DNA from: Flectonema sp. DT1601 | Taxonomy: Eukaryota > Euglenozoa > Diplonemea > Diplonemida > Diplonemidae | Reading direction: 5' to 3' | Assembly (NCBI GenBank): GCA_964019425.1 | Contig: OZ025804.1 | Coordinates: 248,001-312,000 of the forward strand | DNA: 64,000 nucleotides | Part shown: positions 1 to 8,966 of the stretch, piece after piece | How positions within the stretch are numbered: the stretch's first letter is position 1 | Layout: each line of letters opens with the position of its first letter | Program-made: the position numbers and the translations under genes | Notes under the pieces: generated by a model | The model's input: only the letters and a program-made list of their open reading frames with translations | What the model was told of the DNA's origin: nothing | The model's database searches: none

Positions 1-576
1 AACTAAATTGTTTTTTTCTTTTTTCTCCCACTATTCTCCCTTTCATTCCCCCTCTGTTTTTTTTTTTTTTTTTTCCCTTAGTCGTTTATGAAGATGAAGT
101 GCAGTATTATAAAAAAAAAAAAAAAAAAAAAAATGCGATCTACAGAAATTTTTCATTTTCTCTTTTCAAACAAATCTAGTGGTCGTCTTCAACACTTCCC
201 GAGATGAACAATGAAAAGTGGGTGCGAACTCATTAATACTAAAAAAAAACAAAAAAAAAAAAATGTAACACCACACAACAATAAAAAGTATGGAGCAGAC
301 ACAAAAGATTGCATTGCTTGTTCGCGTAACGTTCAACTCAGGGATTTTCTTTTGTTGTTATTGTTACTGCTTGCTTTGCTTATTTGTTTGTGTGCACTCT
401 GCTTCTCTGCGGTTCATTATTTTCCTCTTTAGTAAATTAATATATTTGATAAAACAGCCCATACACCATGAAGGGGGGAAAAACATAAATGTGATCCTTT
501 GTAGGGAATAATATTATTTGTGACTTGTTGTTAGCGTTCTGTTAGTTATTTCTCAGGTAAACAACACTTGTTAGAA
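1..576. other. left-edge spacer, no supported gene
   Basis: This stretch consists mostly of long T and A homopolymers. Two overlapping 73-codon frames (211-432, 290-511) are lysine-rich and then leucine/cysteine-rich low-complexity translations, with no family resemblance, and I do not treat them as genes. A pyrimidine-rich stretch ending in an AG lies about 20 nt before the next start codon (TCTCAG, 551-556) and looks like a splice acceptor. Confidence 0.6.
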
Positions 577-1234
577 ATGTCAACCCTCCGCGGTGGTGAT
601 CGTAAGATCGACTGGGCTGAACTCAGTGGTAAGCTGCCATCGTCAAAGACCGCAGCTGACAAACAAAAGCGTCGTCAAATCTTCAACGGGATGGATATGA
701 ATGGGAATGGATATTTAAGTCTTGCTGAAGTAGACAAGGGTGTGAGAGATGTATTGAAATCTGATGACTTGTTTGATTGTAAGCCTGCCATGTTGCGAGC
801 ATTTAATGCTGTGAAGGACACAGCGCCTGCACACACTCCGCACTCGGACGATTACGTGACGAGATCTGAATTCAGATTGCTTATGGTTTGTTTTGTTTTG
901 TTTTAATGTTATTGAGTGTACCAATGTCGGAGGGGGAATATCTGACTATCAAGAATCCCACAATCCCATAATGAAACACAAACAGGTATCCCTCCGTCAA
1001 ATGTTCGAACTGTGGCACATGTTTGAATTAATCGATACAGGTGATGACAGAAGAGTTGATGAATCAGAGTTCACGAAAGCCGTTCCGATGATTCAGAAAT
1101 GGGGAGTGAAGGTCGATGATCCGTCAGCGACATTCAAAGAAATCGATGCCAATGGAGGAGGGCAAGTGTTGTTTGCAGAGTTTGTTGACTGGGCAATGAA
1201 GAAGGGTCTCGACCTTGAAGATGATGACGACTAA
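577..1234 (+). CDS. calflagin-like flagellar EF-hand calcium-binding protein, copy 1
   Basis: Two exons, join(577..885,986..1234), give 185 aa. Canonical 12-residue EF-hand loops are visible: DMNGNGYLSLAE (residues 40-51), DTGDDRRVDESE and DANGGGQVLFAE. The order and linkers (EFRLLM, a conserved aromatic helix, KAVPMIQKWGVKVDDP) match the flagellar calcium-binding protein/calflagin family of trypanosomatids (about 210 aa), membrane-associated calcium sensors of the flagellum. The start is the ATG at 577; an in-frame TTG at 568 is ignored. The intron is GTTTGT...AAACAG, phase 0. Family members usually begin MGC and are N-acylated; this one begins MST, so that membrane anchor is absent. The protein is identical to copy 2 at 2365. 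The family is well supported; flagellar location is inferred from the family. Confidence 0.85.
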
Positions 1235-1512
1235 AATAAGAAAACCGAAAAGTTTTTATTATTTTTCAAAAAAAAAAAAAAAAATTACCCCGAAAAAAAG
1301 TATAAAAAAAAAAGTTAAAAACTCTATACCTCGCAATCCAAGAAAATAAGAAAATGTATTTTTCCGAGTCCTAATCTACACGAAAAAAAAAAGACAAAAC
1401 AAAAGAAGACAACAATAACTTGTAAATAGTCCCTTGGTGACTCCCCCCAGCTCAATACTTCCAAATATAGATTCTCATTATTATTATTTCTTTTACCAGC
1501 AAATACAGTCTC

Positions 1513-2244
1513 ATGGCTGAAAGAGACGTCGTAAAGGACGCGCTTGATATCCTAAAGAGTGGCCTATCCCTACCTCCAGAACACGGGCTCTATAATATAA
1601 GACTCAGTGACGACAGGGGATTTAAACTTCTACAAAGTGGTACCATAGTAAACAAGCCCGGTTGTATAACAAAAACACTTATATTTCCGTTGGGGTATAA
1701 AGGTGAACGCCAGGAGATAAACTGGGTTAATGGAAGTATATTTTGGTACACTGTTGGGACTGCTGAGATCGATGGTGAGATTACCTTCGTAGTTGAGGGT
1801 CCAGATGGACTAAAAATACGAGGCCTCTCACCACTTGCAACGTATCGCAGTTTTGTAAGAAAACTCCACGATGCGGAACAAAAACCTTTGGCGATGTGTT
1901 CTGCTCATCGATTTTTTGGATTCTCAATACCAACAGTGAAGGAAATACTTTTTCATCTACCTGGTGTTGCTTCTCGTAAACTCCCAAGTCGAATACTTCC
2001 ACCTCCACGACCTGAATTACAGAAGCGATCTCTTCACTCATTCGGTTCAATGAAAACACCCAAACTTGTAACAGAACTACACTCACAGGACTTCTTTATT
2101 GATCCTAAGGCAGCAGCTTCAAAAGAAACAGAAATCCGAAATTGTCTGCGTTCTCTTGGGTTTGATGTTAAGTATCCAGATATTCCTCAGTCAGATACGA
2201 AATGTTTTATTAATATGTTGTTTCCTAAGCAAGAGGAGGAGTGA
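1513..2244 (+). CDS. FYRN/FYRC (F/Y-rich) domain protein
   Basis: A 243-aa intronless gene starting at the ATG at 1513. The central region has the FYR signature: an FYRN-like part (SIFWYTVGTAEIDGEITFVV, with the EIDG core), then an FYRC-like part (SPLATYRSFVRKL, later FFGFSIPTVKEILFHLPGV). FYR domains occur together in chromatin proteins such as MLL-type methyltransferases and TBRG1, where they form one folded module. No catalytic domain, PHD finger or other module is visible, so this is a small FYR-only protein, probably nuclear. It lies between the two EF-hand copies, about 280 nt after one and 120 nt before the other. Confidence is high for the domain and low for the role. Confidence 0.75.
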   Translation: MAERDVVKDALDILKSGLSLPPEHGLYNIRLSDDRGFKLLQSGTIVNKPGCITKTLIFPLGYKGERQEINWVNGSIFWYTVGTAEIDGEITFVVEGPDGLKIRGLSPLATYRSFVRKLHDAEQKPLAMCSAHRFFGFSIPTVKEILFHLPGVASRKLPSRILPPPRPELQKRSLHSFGSMKTPKLVTELHSQDFFIDPKAAASKETEIRNCLRSLGFDVKYPDIPQSDTKCFINMLFPKQEEE

Positions 2245-2364
2245 TGCTTCGTTTGTTGTTATTTTGTTTTGTTATTCTTCAGGTTAGCTTTTGTTGTTGT
2301 CGATGATGATGTGCTAGTGATTATTTATATTTACTTCTTCAGGTTAACCTTTACCTTTCACAAC

Positions 2365-3048
2365 ATGTCAACCCTCCGCGGTGGTGATCGTAAGATCGAC
2401 TGGGCTGAACTCAGTGGTAAGCTGCCATCGTCAAAGACCGCAGCTGACAAACAAAAGCGTCGTCAAATCTTCAACGGGATGGATATGAATGGGAATGGAT
2501 ATTTAAGTCTTGCTGAAGTAGACAAGGGTGTGAGAGATGTATTGAAATCTGATGATTTGTTTGATTGTAAACCTGCCATGTTGCGAGCATTTAATGCTGT
2601 GAAGGACACAGCTCCTGCACACACTCCGCACTCGGACGATTACGTGACGAGATCTGAATTTAGATTGCTTATGGTTTGTTTTGTTTTATTTTATCTTTCC
2701 TGCTGATATCGTGAGGTTCCAATTATTCTCTCACTGCCACAACAGCTTAGAAAATCTGACTATCAAGAATCCCACAATCCCATAATGAAACACAAACAGG
2801 TATCCCTCCGTCAAATGTTCGAACTGTGGCACATGTTTGAATTAATCGATACAGGTGATGACAGAAGAGTTGACGAATCAGAGTTCACGAAAGCCGTTCC
2901 GATGATTCAGAAATGGGGAGTGAAGGTCGATGATCCATCAGCGACGTTCAAAGAAATCGATGCCAATGGAGGAGGGCAAGTGTTGTTTGCAGAGTTTGTT
3001 GACTGGGCAATGAAGAAGGGTCTCGACCTTGAAGATGATGACGACTAA
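2365..3048 (+). CDS. calflagin-like flagellar EF-hand calcium-binding protein, copy 2
   Basis: Two exons, join(2365..2673,2800..3048), give 185 aa identical to the product of the gene at 577. I count seven nucleotide differences between the coding sequences, all at synonymous third positions. The intron is 126 nt against 100 nt in copy 1. Its 5' half has diverged completely, but its last 45 or so nucleotides (from ATCTGACTATC to the acceptor AAACAG) are the same. A TTCTTCAG acceptor-like site lies about 20 nt before the start codon. The in-frame upstream extension to 2269 is hydrophobic T-rich translation and is not accepted. Role as for copy 1: three clear calcium-binding loops, probably a flagellar calcium sensor. 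Confidence 0.85.
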
Positions 3049-3440
3049 AAAAAAGTATAAAAGTAAAAGTGTAAAAAATAGTCAAAAAAAAAAGAGTAAA
3101 AAAAAACAATACTTACACCTCCCTCACAATATAGTAGTCTTTTCCTCTCTATATATTTTTTCCCCCCCTTCATTTTCCGATTATTGCCATCTAGGCTCAC
3201 ATAATGGATTTTGAACTCTCTCGAAATCTCTACAACAATAGTATCCTTTTTTTTTTAAAGTACAAAAAAAAAAAAAAATTCAAAAAAAAAAAAAAAAAAA
3301 AAGGGTGCGACCACCTGCAATACGGTGCTCGACTTGTTTGTTACAGTCAGTCGGGAAATTGTTAAATTTTCAAATTCAAATTTTCTTCCCCTACAGTTGT
3401 GTAGTTTTCCAAGAAAAAAAAAAAAAAAAAAGGAAAGAAG
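3049..3440. other. A/T-rich spacer
   Basis: Long A runs, including two at about 3264-3302. I see no gene. A CCCCTACAG acceptor-like site (about 3387-3397) precedes the start codon of the next gene. Confidence 0.6.
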
Positions 3441-4205
3441 ATGCAATACAGCGAAGTAAAGAAAAAGGGTGTAAGCGATTTGATGAGCGCCTTATTTACT
3501 GCAGTCTCTGAAGCAGAACGAGAACGCGAACGAGAAGAGTTCGCCGCCCTAGTAATAGGATGTAAGTGGAAAGGATTCGTAGACCATAAATTATATTGGA
3601 GAAAGAAAAAAAGTACATTAACTGCTCAGAGAGTATTCAGAGGTCATCGTGGTAGGGTTAAAGCAGAAGAAAGGAAGATTGAACAATTAAAGAGAGAGAG
3701 GATGTTGTTATTTGATTACTTTGCTACTAATATTCAAAGACTTTACAGAGGATACAGGGATAGGAAGTACTTATGTGATAATCATGCGAGAAAGAAATAT
3801 CTTCGGGAAGTTGAAAAACGAAGTGCGGAAGTCCGTCTTGCATGCACCTCACACTACGAAGCTCAAGTAGAGGAATTGAAACAAAAAGAAAAAGATCAAT
3901 ATTTATCAAAGTTTCATTGTGTTTCTAAACATCTTCTTTACATTGCTTCAACATCATCCATACCAGGGATACTCGCTGCTAAGGAGTTAAAACCTGAGTT
4001 ACATGAAGCTTTCGGTGCCACAGCTGAATCTGCTCTTCGACACCACCATCTTCATCAAAGCAATAAATACCGTCCTAGACTGAAGGAACGCTCATTGAAA
4101 ACAACCGTCAACACGACACTCAATGATGGCAGTCGAAAGCCTTTTGTAGCTGCAGTTAGTAACACGAGGTCTTTACTTTCCAGACCTCTGAAGTACAGTG
4201 AGTAG
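3441..4205 (+). CDS. SPATA17-like IQ-motif protein
   Basis: 254 aa from the ATG at 3441. The N-terminal half is basic and helical, with IQ-type repeats: LTAQRVFRGHRGRVKAEER, then TNIQRLYRGYRDRKYL. These are followed by the SPATA17-like block RKKYLREVEKRSAEVR and, further on, HLLYIASTSSIPGI. That matches the human SPATA17 order (IQRRWRGYRVRKYL, LKEYLKVV, MHYLLSTKQIPGIY). IQ motifs bind calmodulin, and SPATA17 is linked to sperm and ciliary axonemes in animals. The protein is shorter than human SPATA17 (361 aa); the extra C-terminal part of the human protein has no counterpart here. Neighbouring EF-hand and kinesin genes fit a flagellar role, which is inference. Confidence 0.7.
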   Translation: MQYSEVKKKGVSDLMSALFTAVSEAEREREREEFAALVIGCKWKGFVDHKLYWRKKKSTLTAQRVFRGHRGRVKAEERKIEQLKRERMLLFDYFATNIQRLYRGYRDRKYLCDNHARKKYLREVEKRSAEVRLACTSHYEAQVEELKQKEKDQYLSKFHCVSKHLLYIASTSSIPGILAAKELKPELHEAFGATAESALRHHHLHQSNKYRPRLKERSLKTTVNTTLNDGSRKPFVAAVSNTRSLLSRPLKYSE

Positions 4206-4691
4206 TTGTTGTTCGTCCTTCGAGGAGGTTTTCAAAAAGTATTAAAGAGTCTCATTACTGTTTCTACAGACAATGTTGTTGAAAGATTATTTATTACTTT
4301 TATACTTTCGATCAGACCAGTTCTGTGAACAAGTTGGTTTCCTCTGAATTGAAATGGATTTTTGTTCTGTTTTTTTTTTTTTTTTGAAAAAAAAAAAAAA
4401 AAAAAGAAAACTCGCGAATCACCCTCTTATGAGAAATCGTGTAAACGCCGGTTGTATGATACTCACTTTGTGATTTTTTTTTTTTTTTGTGTGTTTCGGT
4501 TGTTGCAAACTCGTTTCTGCAAACTCACAAGAAGTACACAAATTCTCTTTTTCATCAGATCTCACACTTTCACAACATACAAAATCGAGATATTCACATG
4601 TGCTCTTCTGTTTTAGAGATAGTTCTTTTGGAGTACTATTTATTCTTTAAATTTCAATTTTATTTTAAGTAGCCCCGTTGTTTTGCCAAAT
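4206..4691. other. spacer before kinesin gene
   Basis: T and A homopolymers with no supported ORF. AG sites after pyrimidine-rich DNA (TTTTTCATCAG at about 4549-4559, and AAGTAG near 4672) could serve as acceptors upstream of the kinesin start. Confidence 0.5.
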
Positions 4692-7481
4692 ATGACGGGA
4701 AATGCTGCGGTCCGCGTTATGGTACGCGTGAGGCCGTTTAATCAGAGGGAGTCATCGAGTGGTCCTGTGATTAGCATGACTGAATGTAATACAACCGTGT
4801 ATGATCCAAATAATGAATTTAAAGTCAAGGATTCATTTGGTTATGATAAATGTTTATGGAGCACTCTATCTGATAAAATGAAATCAAAAAGTCTCATTCC
4901 TAAAACTGAAATCACAAGTGCTGATCAAGAATACGTTTATCAATGTGTTGGTCCTGAGATTCTTGCAAGCATGTGGGATGGATATAATACGTGTCTGTTT
5001 GCGTATGGACAAACTGGTTCGGGAAAGACATACACAATGATGGGAGATATTTATAATAAAACTAACCGGGGAGTTATTCCAAGACTGTGTGAAGAGATGT
5101 TTTCAAGAATTAAAAAAGAACAATCGGAAACACCCACGCTATCATTCAAAGTTGACGCCTCGTATCATGAAATCTATAACGAAAAAGTTATCGATTTATT
5201 AGATAAATCTCAAAATCAACTCAGAGTACGTCAGCATCCTTTAAACGGCCCTTTCGTTGAAGGATTATCAACTCATCAGGTTAATGACGTCGCTGGCATT
5301 TTCAGTTTATTGAGAAGAGGTGGATCAGAAAGGTCTACTGCAACAACTAATCTGAATGACAATAGCAGTCGATCTCATGCGATCTTCACACTAACAATAA
5401 CAAGATTAACAATTAGTGGACAAGTCATCGATACCATACAAACTCGTACTCGAGTGTCAAAAGTTAATTTAGTCGATCTCGCAGGGTCTGAACGTGTTGC
5501 CAGCTCTGGCGTCCACGGAGATCGTTTCGAAGAAGCAAGAAATATAAACCTGTCACTAACAACTCTCGGAAGGGTAATCGATTGTCTAGTTGAGAGGTCA
5601 GAAAAGAAATATGGAGGTAAGCTACCCCCCTACAGAGAATCAGCTCTCACGTGGCTTTTATCTGACTCACTTGGTGGTAACAGCAAAACCTTTATGATAG
5701 CAACCATCAGTCCAAGTAGTACAAACTTTAATGAAACACTCAGCACACTTAGATATTCATCAAAGGCTCGTCATATTATTAATAAGGCGACGGTTAACAA
5801 GGAAGAAGAGTCTGGGAAACTCACGGCTGAATTACGTGAAAAAATTTCAACTTTGCATAACAGACTACGAACAAAAGAAAAACATTGGTCATCCGTCAAC
5901 GAGTCTCTAGAAGAACGCTGCATCGCAGCAGAAACAGAAGTTGAAGCACTCAGAAACTACATAACATCTTTAGAAGCGAAGCTTGGCTCTCATGGGAAAT
6001 TCAGACAAAGCGATGGAGAAATAGAACGAATTTCAAAGAATCTCAAAGAAGAAAGATCAAAATCCAGGAGATTAGAAAAACAAGTTCGTCGCTTGGAGCA
6101 GCAACTCGACGTTTCGAAATTTAATTTCGACCAGGAAATGAAAGAACTAACACACCAACTAAAGAATGAAGGTCTCAGATTGAAGGAATATCACGCAGAG
6201 TTAGAATCAAAAGAAGATGAAGTTAGGAAGCTATTCGACGAACAAGACAGAACAACATCAGAAAGAGATCTGCTACTCGAACAGCTACAACGACTTGAAT
6301 CTGAACACCAACACAATCTCTCAGTCAGAGAAGCAGAAAAAGAAAAATCCCATCGCATCAACGTCCTCCGTAAAATAACTAGAGATCAGGAAGCTGCGAA
6401 GGACAAAGCTGAAACGACATTGAAAGTTGTGGAATCGGAGAATCAGAATTTATCTCAGAAGGTTGTTCATCTACAGCGAGAACTACGAGTCTCAATGGAT
6501 GCTAATAATCAATTACAAGATGCATCGGAAGCCTCTAAAAAGATGGAAACCGAAACCAGAGGAGATCTCACCAAAACTATCTCAGATCTTCAATCGCAAC
6601 TATCAACCGCAAAGAGTGAAGTCGACGCATCAAAGCAAGTTAGAATTTCACTGTCGACCATGCAATCGGAGTTGGTGGCTGCCAAGACTGATTCTCTAGC
6701 GAGAGAACAACACTTTCGCAATGAAATTGATGGAATGAATGTACAAATAGAAACACATCAGAGAGCGAAACAAGTCTCAGAAAACCAATTAAAGATGGAA
6801 AAATCCAATTTAAAGAAACTACGTCAAACAATTATCCACGATAAAGAAATAACAACAAATATGGTACAGCAAGTATCGTCATTGGAAACGGAACGATCTT
6901 CGTTAAGAGAGAGAGTCACCGCTCTACAGCATCGGATAGAACGCGTTCCTGAAAATGAAAGTAAATTAGAAGATAAGATACAACTACTCACAAATAAGTG
7001 TAATGACCTTCAGGGTGAACTTAATCTCAAAGAAGAAGGTTCAGTGGTTGAGACTGCTCTTGTAACTACGAATAAAAGTTTAAGAGAAAAATTACATCGA
7101 CAAAAATTAATAATTGAAAAATTGCAAGCAGAACTATCCTGCAGCTTAGGACTGAATACGATCAATAAATTATTTGAAGAGCAGGCTCACGACATTGAGA
7201 AGCTAACAAAATACCACGACAAAACTGAGCAAAAAGTAAATGTAGTGACTTCGTCTTTGAATGATGCTGTTTTAAAAAATATTGATACTTTTAAAAAAGA
7301 AATGTCTACAGACATCCAACAACGTACTGAAGGATTGAATAAAGTATGCCATCACATATCTTCTTTATTAACCGGTGATGTGAGTAAAAACAACAACAAC
7401 AGCAAAAACAACAACACAAAACAGGTCTGTGACAATACAAAACTTCTTGAAGAAGCATTTCTAAACCAAAGACGACTCTAG
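4692..7481 (+). CDS. kinesin motor protein, kinesin-3-like
   Basis: 929 aa from the ATG at 4692; a TTG nine bases earlier is not needed. The N-terminal motor domain spans about residues 5-370 and is intact. It has P-loop GQTGSGKT (106-113), switch I NDNSSRSH (about 222-229), switch II DLAGSE (about 262-267), the microtubule-binding segment PYRESALTWLLSDSLGGNSK, and a neck-proximal LRYSSKARHIINKA. The wording of the motor (RVRQHPLNGPFVEGLS, RGGSERSTATTNLND) resembles kinesin-3. The rest is almost continuous coiled coil to about residue 830, then an asparagine-rich tail. I see neither the FHA nor the PH domain of classical kinesin-3, so cargo binding must differ. It is a plus-end microtubule motor by family; a role in intraflagellar or vesicle transport is inferred. 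Confidence 0.92.
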   Translation: MTGNAAVRVMVRVRPFNQRESSSGPVISMTECNTTVYDPNNEFKVKDSFGYDKCLWSTLSDKMKSKSLIPKTEITSADQEYVYQCVGPEILASMWDGYNTCLFAYGQTGSGKTYTMMGDIYNKTNRGVIPRLCEEMFSRIKKEQSETPTLSFKVDASYHEIYNEKVIDLLDKSQNQLRVRQHPLNGPFVEGLSTHQVNDVAGIFSLLRRGGSERSTATTNLNDNSSRSHAIFTLTITRLTISGQVIDTIQTRTRVSKVNLVDLAGSERVASSGVHGDRFEEARNINLSLTTLGRVIDCLVERSEKKYGGKLPPYRESALTWLLSDSLGGNSKTFMIATISPSSTNFNETLSTLRYSSKARHIINKATVNKEEESGKLTAELREKISTLHNRLRTKEKHWSSVNESLEERCIAAETEVEALRNYITSLEAKLGSHGKFRQSDGEIERISKNLKEERSKSRRLEKQVRRLEQQLDVSKFNFDQEMKELTHQLKNEGLRLKEYHAELESKEDEVRKLFDEQDRTTSERDLLLEQLQRLESEHQHNLSVREAEKEKSHRINVLRKITRDQEAAKDKAETTLKVVESENQNLSQKVVHLQRELRVSMDANNQLQDASEASKKMETETRGDLTKTISDLQSQLSTAKSEVDASKQVRISLSTMQSELVAAKTDSLAREQHFRNEIDGMNVQIETHQRAKQVSENQLKMEKSNLKKLRQTIIHDKEITTNMVQQVSSLETERSSLRERVTALQHRIERVPENESKLEDKIQLLTNKCNDLQGELNLKEEGSVVETALVTTNKSLREKLHRQKLIIEKLQAELSCSLGLNTINKLFEEQAHDIEKLTKYHDKTEQKVNVVTSSLNDAVLKNIDTFKKEMSTDIQQRTEGLNKVCHHISSLLTGDVSKNNNNSKNNNTKQVCDNTKLLEEAFLNQRRL

Positions 7482-7700
7482 ATAGGGATACCTGCTGTGG
7501 GAAGAATTCTAATGTATAATAACTGTATAACAGTAATGCGATCAAAGAGTAAAAAAAAAAAAACCAAACCAAAACAATAAAAACCCCTCCGACGTTTAAC
7601 TTTTGATGCGATATATTTTAATCACAGTATCAAGTTACCTCCGACCTCAGAAAAAAAAAAAAAAAAAAATAGTACTAAATTACCCCTCCGCTTTCTTTGA

Positions 7701-7776
7701 TTAGCAACTACAAAATATTTTTTTCGGTCAAATATTTTTTGACTGTTTTTACAATTGTCAAAGTTTCACCCCTCCG
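7701..7776 (+). repeat. dispersed repeat, copy a (shared with an intron of the NOT gene)
   Basis: Starts TTAGCAACTACAAAATAT, continues with a GTCAAATATTTT core, then TTACAATTGTCAAAGTTTCA and CCCCTCCG. The first half matches intron sequence at 20529-20591 and the second half matches 8269-8302 and 10981-10995. This is a short non-coding dispersed block, seen by eye only. Confidence 0.6.
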
Positions 7777-8195
7777 CTATGTACATAAAGATAAAACAAA
7801 TACGCAGATTTTTTTTGTTGTTCTCGGCAAGTCACTTATAAAAAGATTTTTTTTTTTTTTAAAAACTGTAGAATAGGAATAATTTTATTTCATGTAAAAC
7901 CTTTTTCTTTTTTTGATTTGGATTTTTCCTCACAAAAAAAGATTGCCTTAAATTAAATTAAAGCAAAAAAAGCGAAACCAATTTTTTTTTTTTTTTGCCT
8001 TTTTGATGATCATGAATTATTGTTTCAGTAGCAGTGAGTAGTTAAGAAAATTAAAAAAAAGCAATAAAAGTGTCCCACCCTGAATGATGTATAGAAATTA
8101 ATAAATTCAATTCTTTTTTTTAAATATATTTTTTTTTTAAATTTTTCTTTTGTAATAATAACCAGTTAAATTTATACATAAAAAACCAATCATTC

Positions 8196-8305
8196 CCCTC
8201 TAGATGGGAACGAATTTTTCAGTCAAGTACTTTGATATTAATTTTGTTTTTTAATACCCTAAAGTTTGTTACTGTTTTTACATTGTCAAAGTTTCATCCC
8301 CCGCC
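8196..8305 (+). repeat. dispersed repeat, copy b
   Basis: Contains CTCTAGATGGGAACGAA, then TTTTCAGTCAAGTACTTTGATATTAATTTTG (shared with intron positions 20551-20580, where it reads CAGTCAAATATTTTGATATT), then TTACTGTTTTTACATTGTCA leading to AAGTTTCATCCCCC, shared with copy a. A more diverged relative may lie at about 35089-35127. Confidence 0.55.
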
Positions 8306-8721
8306 CGAGGTTTGCAAATCCATCAGTTGATTTGTGAACCATACCTGCTTTTGCGTCAAACCAACCATAACTGAGTTAAACCACTCTAGATGGGAACGGA
8401 TGGGTAAAATTACAATGCGATTTGCGGAATCCAGTTAAAGTGATTCATGTCTAATTTGTTGCGTGTTAAACGTTGATTTATTTATCCAAGTCCCCCCCCA
8501 GATGATGGGAAAGGATAGGTAAAACAGTTTTTTTTTTTTTGAATTATTTCTTTCGTCTTTTCTCCAACTGACGTCGGAGAATTATTATTATTTTTTTTTT
8601 TTTTTTTTTTGTGTGTGTCAACAATAAAACATTTTTTTTAAAATTTTTAATTTTTTAAATTTTTTTTTCTTTTTTAATTAGATGTTATTTCCACAGCGTT
8701 TCATAGATTTTAATTTAATTT

Positions 8722-8757
<36 letters not shown>

Positions 8758-8966
8758 GCTTCTCGTTCCCTCAATCAAATAGACTGCCTTGTTTTACTTC
8801 ATCTAAGTCACTACAGAAAATTTAATGTATGCGAAAAAACAGTAACTATGACTTATAGAAAAAAAAAAAAAAATTGTTGGCTGCTTTTCTTATTATTATT
8901 ATTATTTTTTTGATCACAAAAAAAAAAAACAGCATCTTTTCACCAAAAAAAAAAAAAAATTATAAT

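Larger units (their letters stand above)
7482..8966. other. long spacer with dispersed short repeats
   Basis: Nearly 1.5 kb with no coding potential. It is dominated by T and A runs and broken by short recurring blocks listed separately. A further motif, AGATGGGAACG, occurs at about 8202 and 8389, with a looser copy (AGATGATGGGAAAGGATAGG) at about 8500. Confidence 0.7.

Noticed and set aside
211-511. Two overlapping 73-codon frames at the left edge
   Set aside because: Low-complexity translation of A and T runs, with no family signal.
4362-4672. Short frames before the kinesin gene
   Set aside because: Phe/Lys-rich translations of homopolymers in a spacer.
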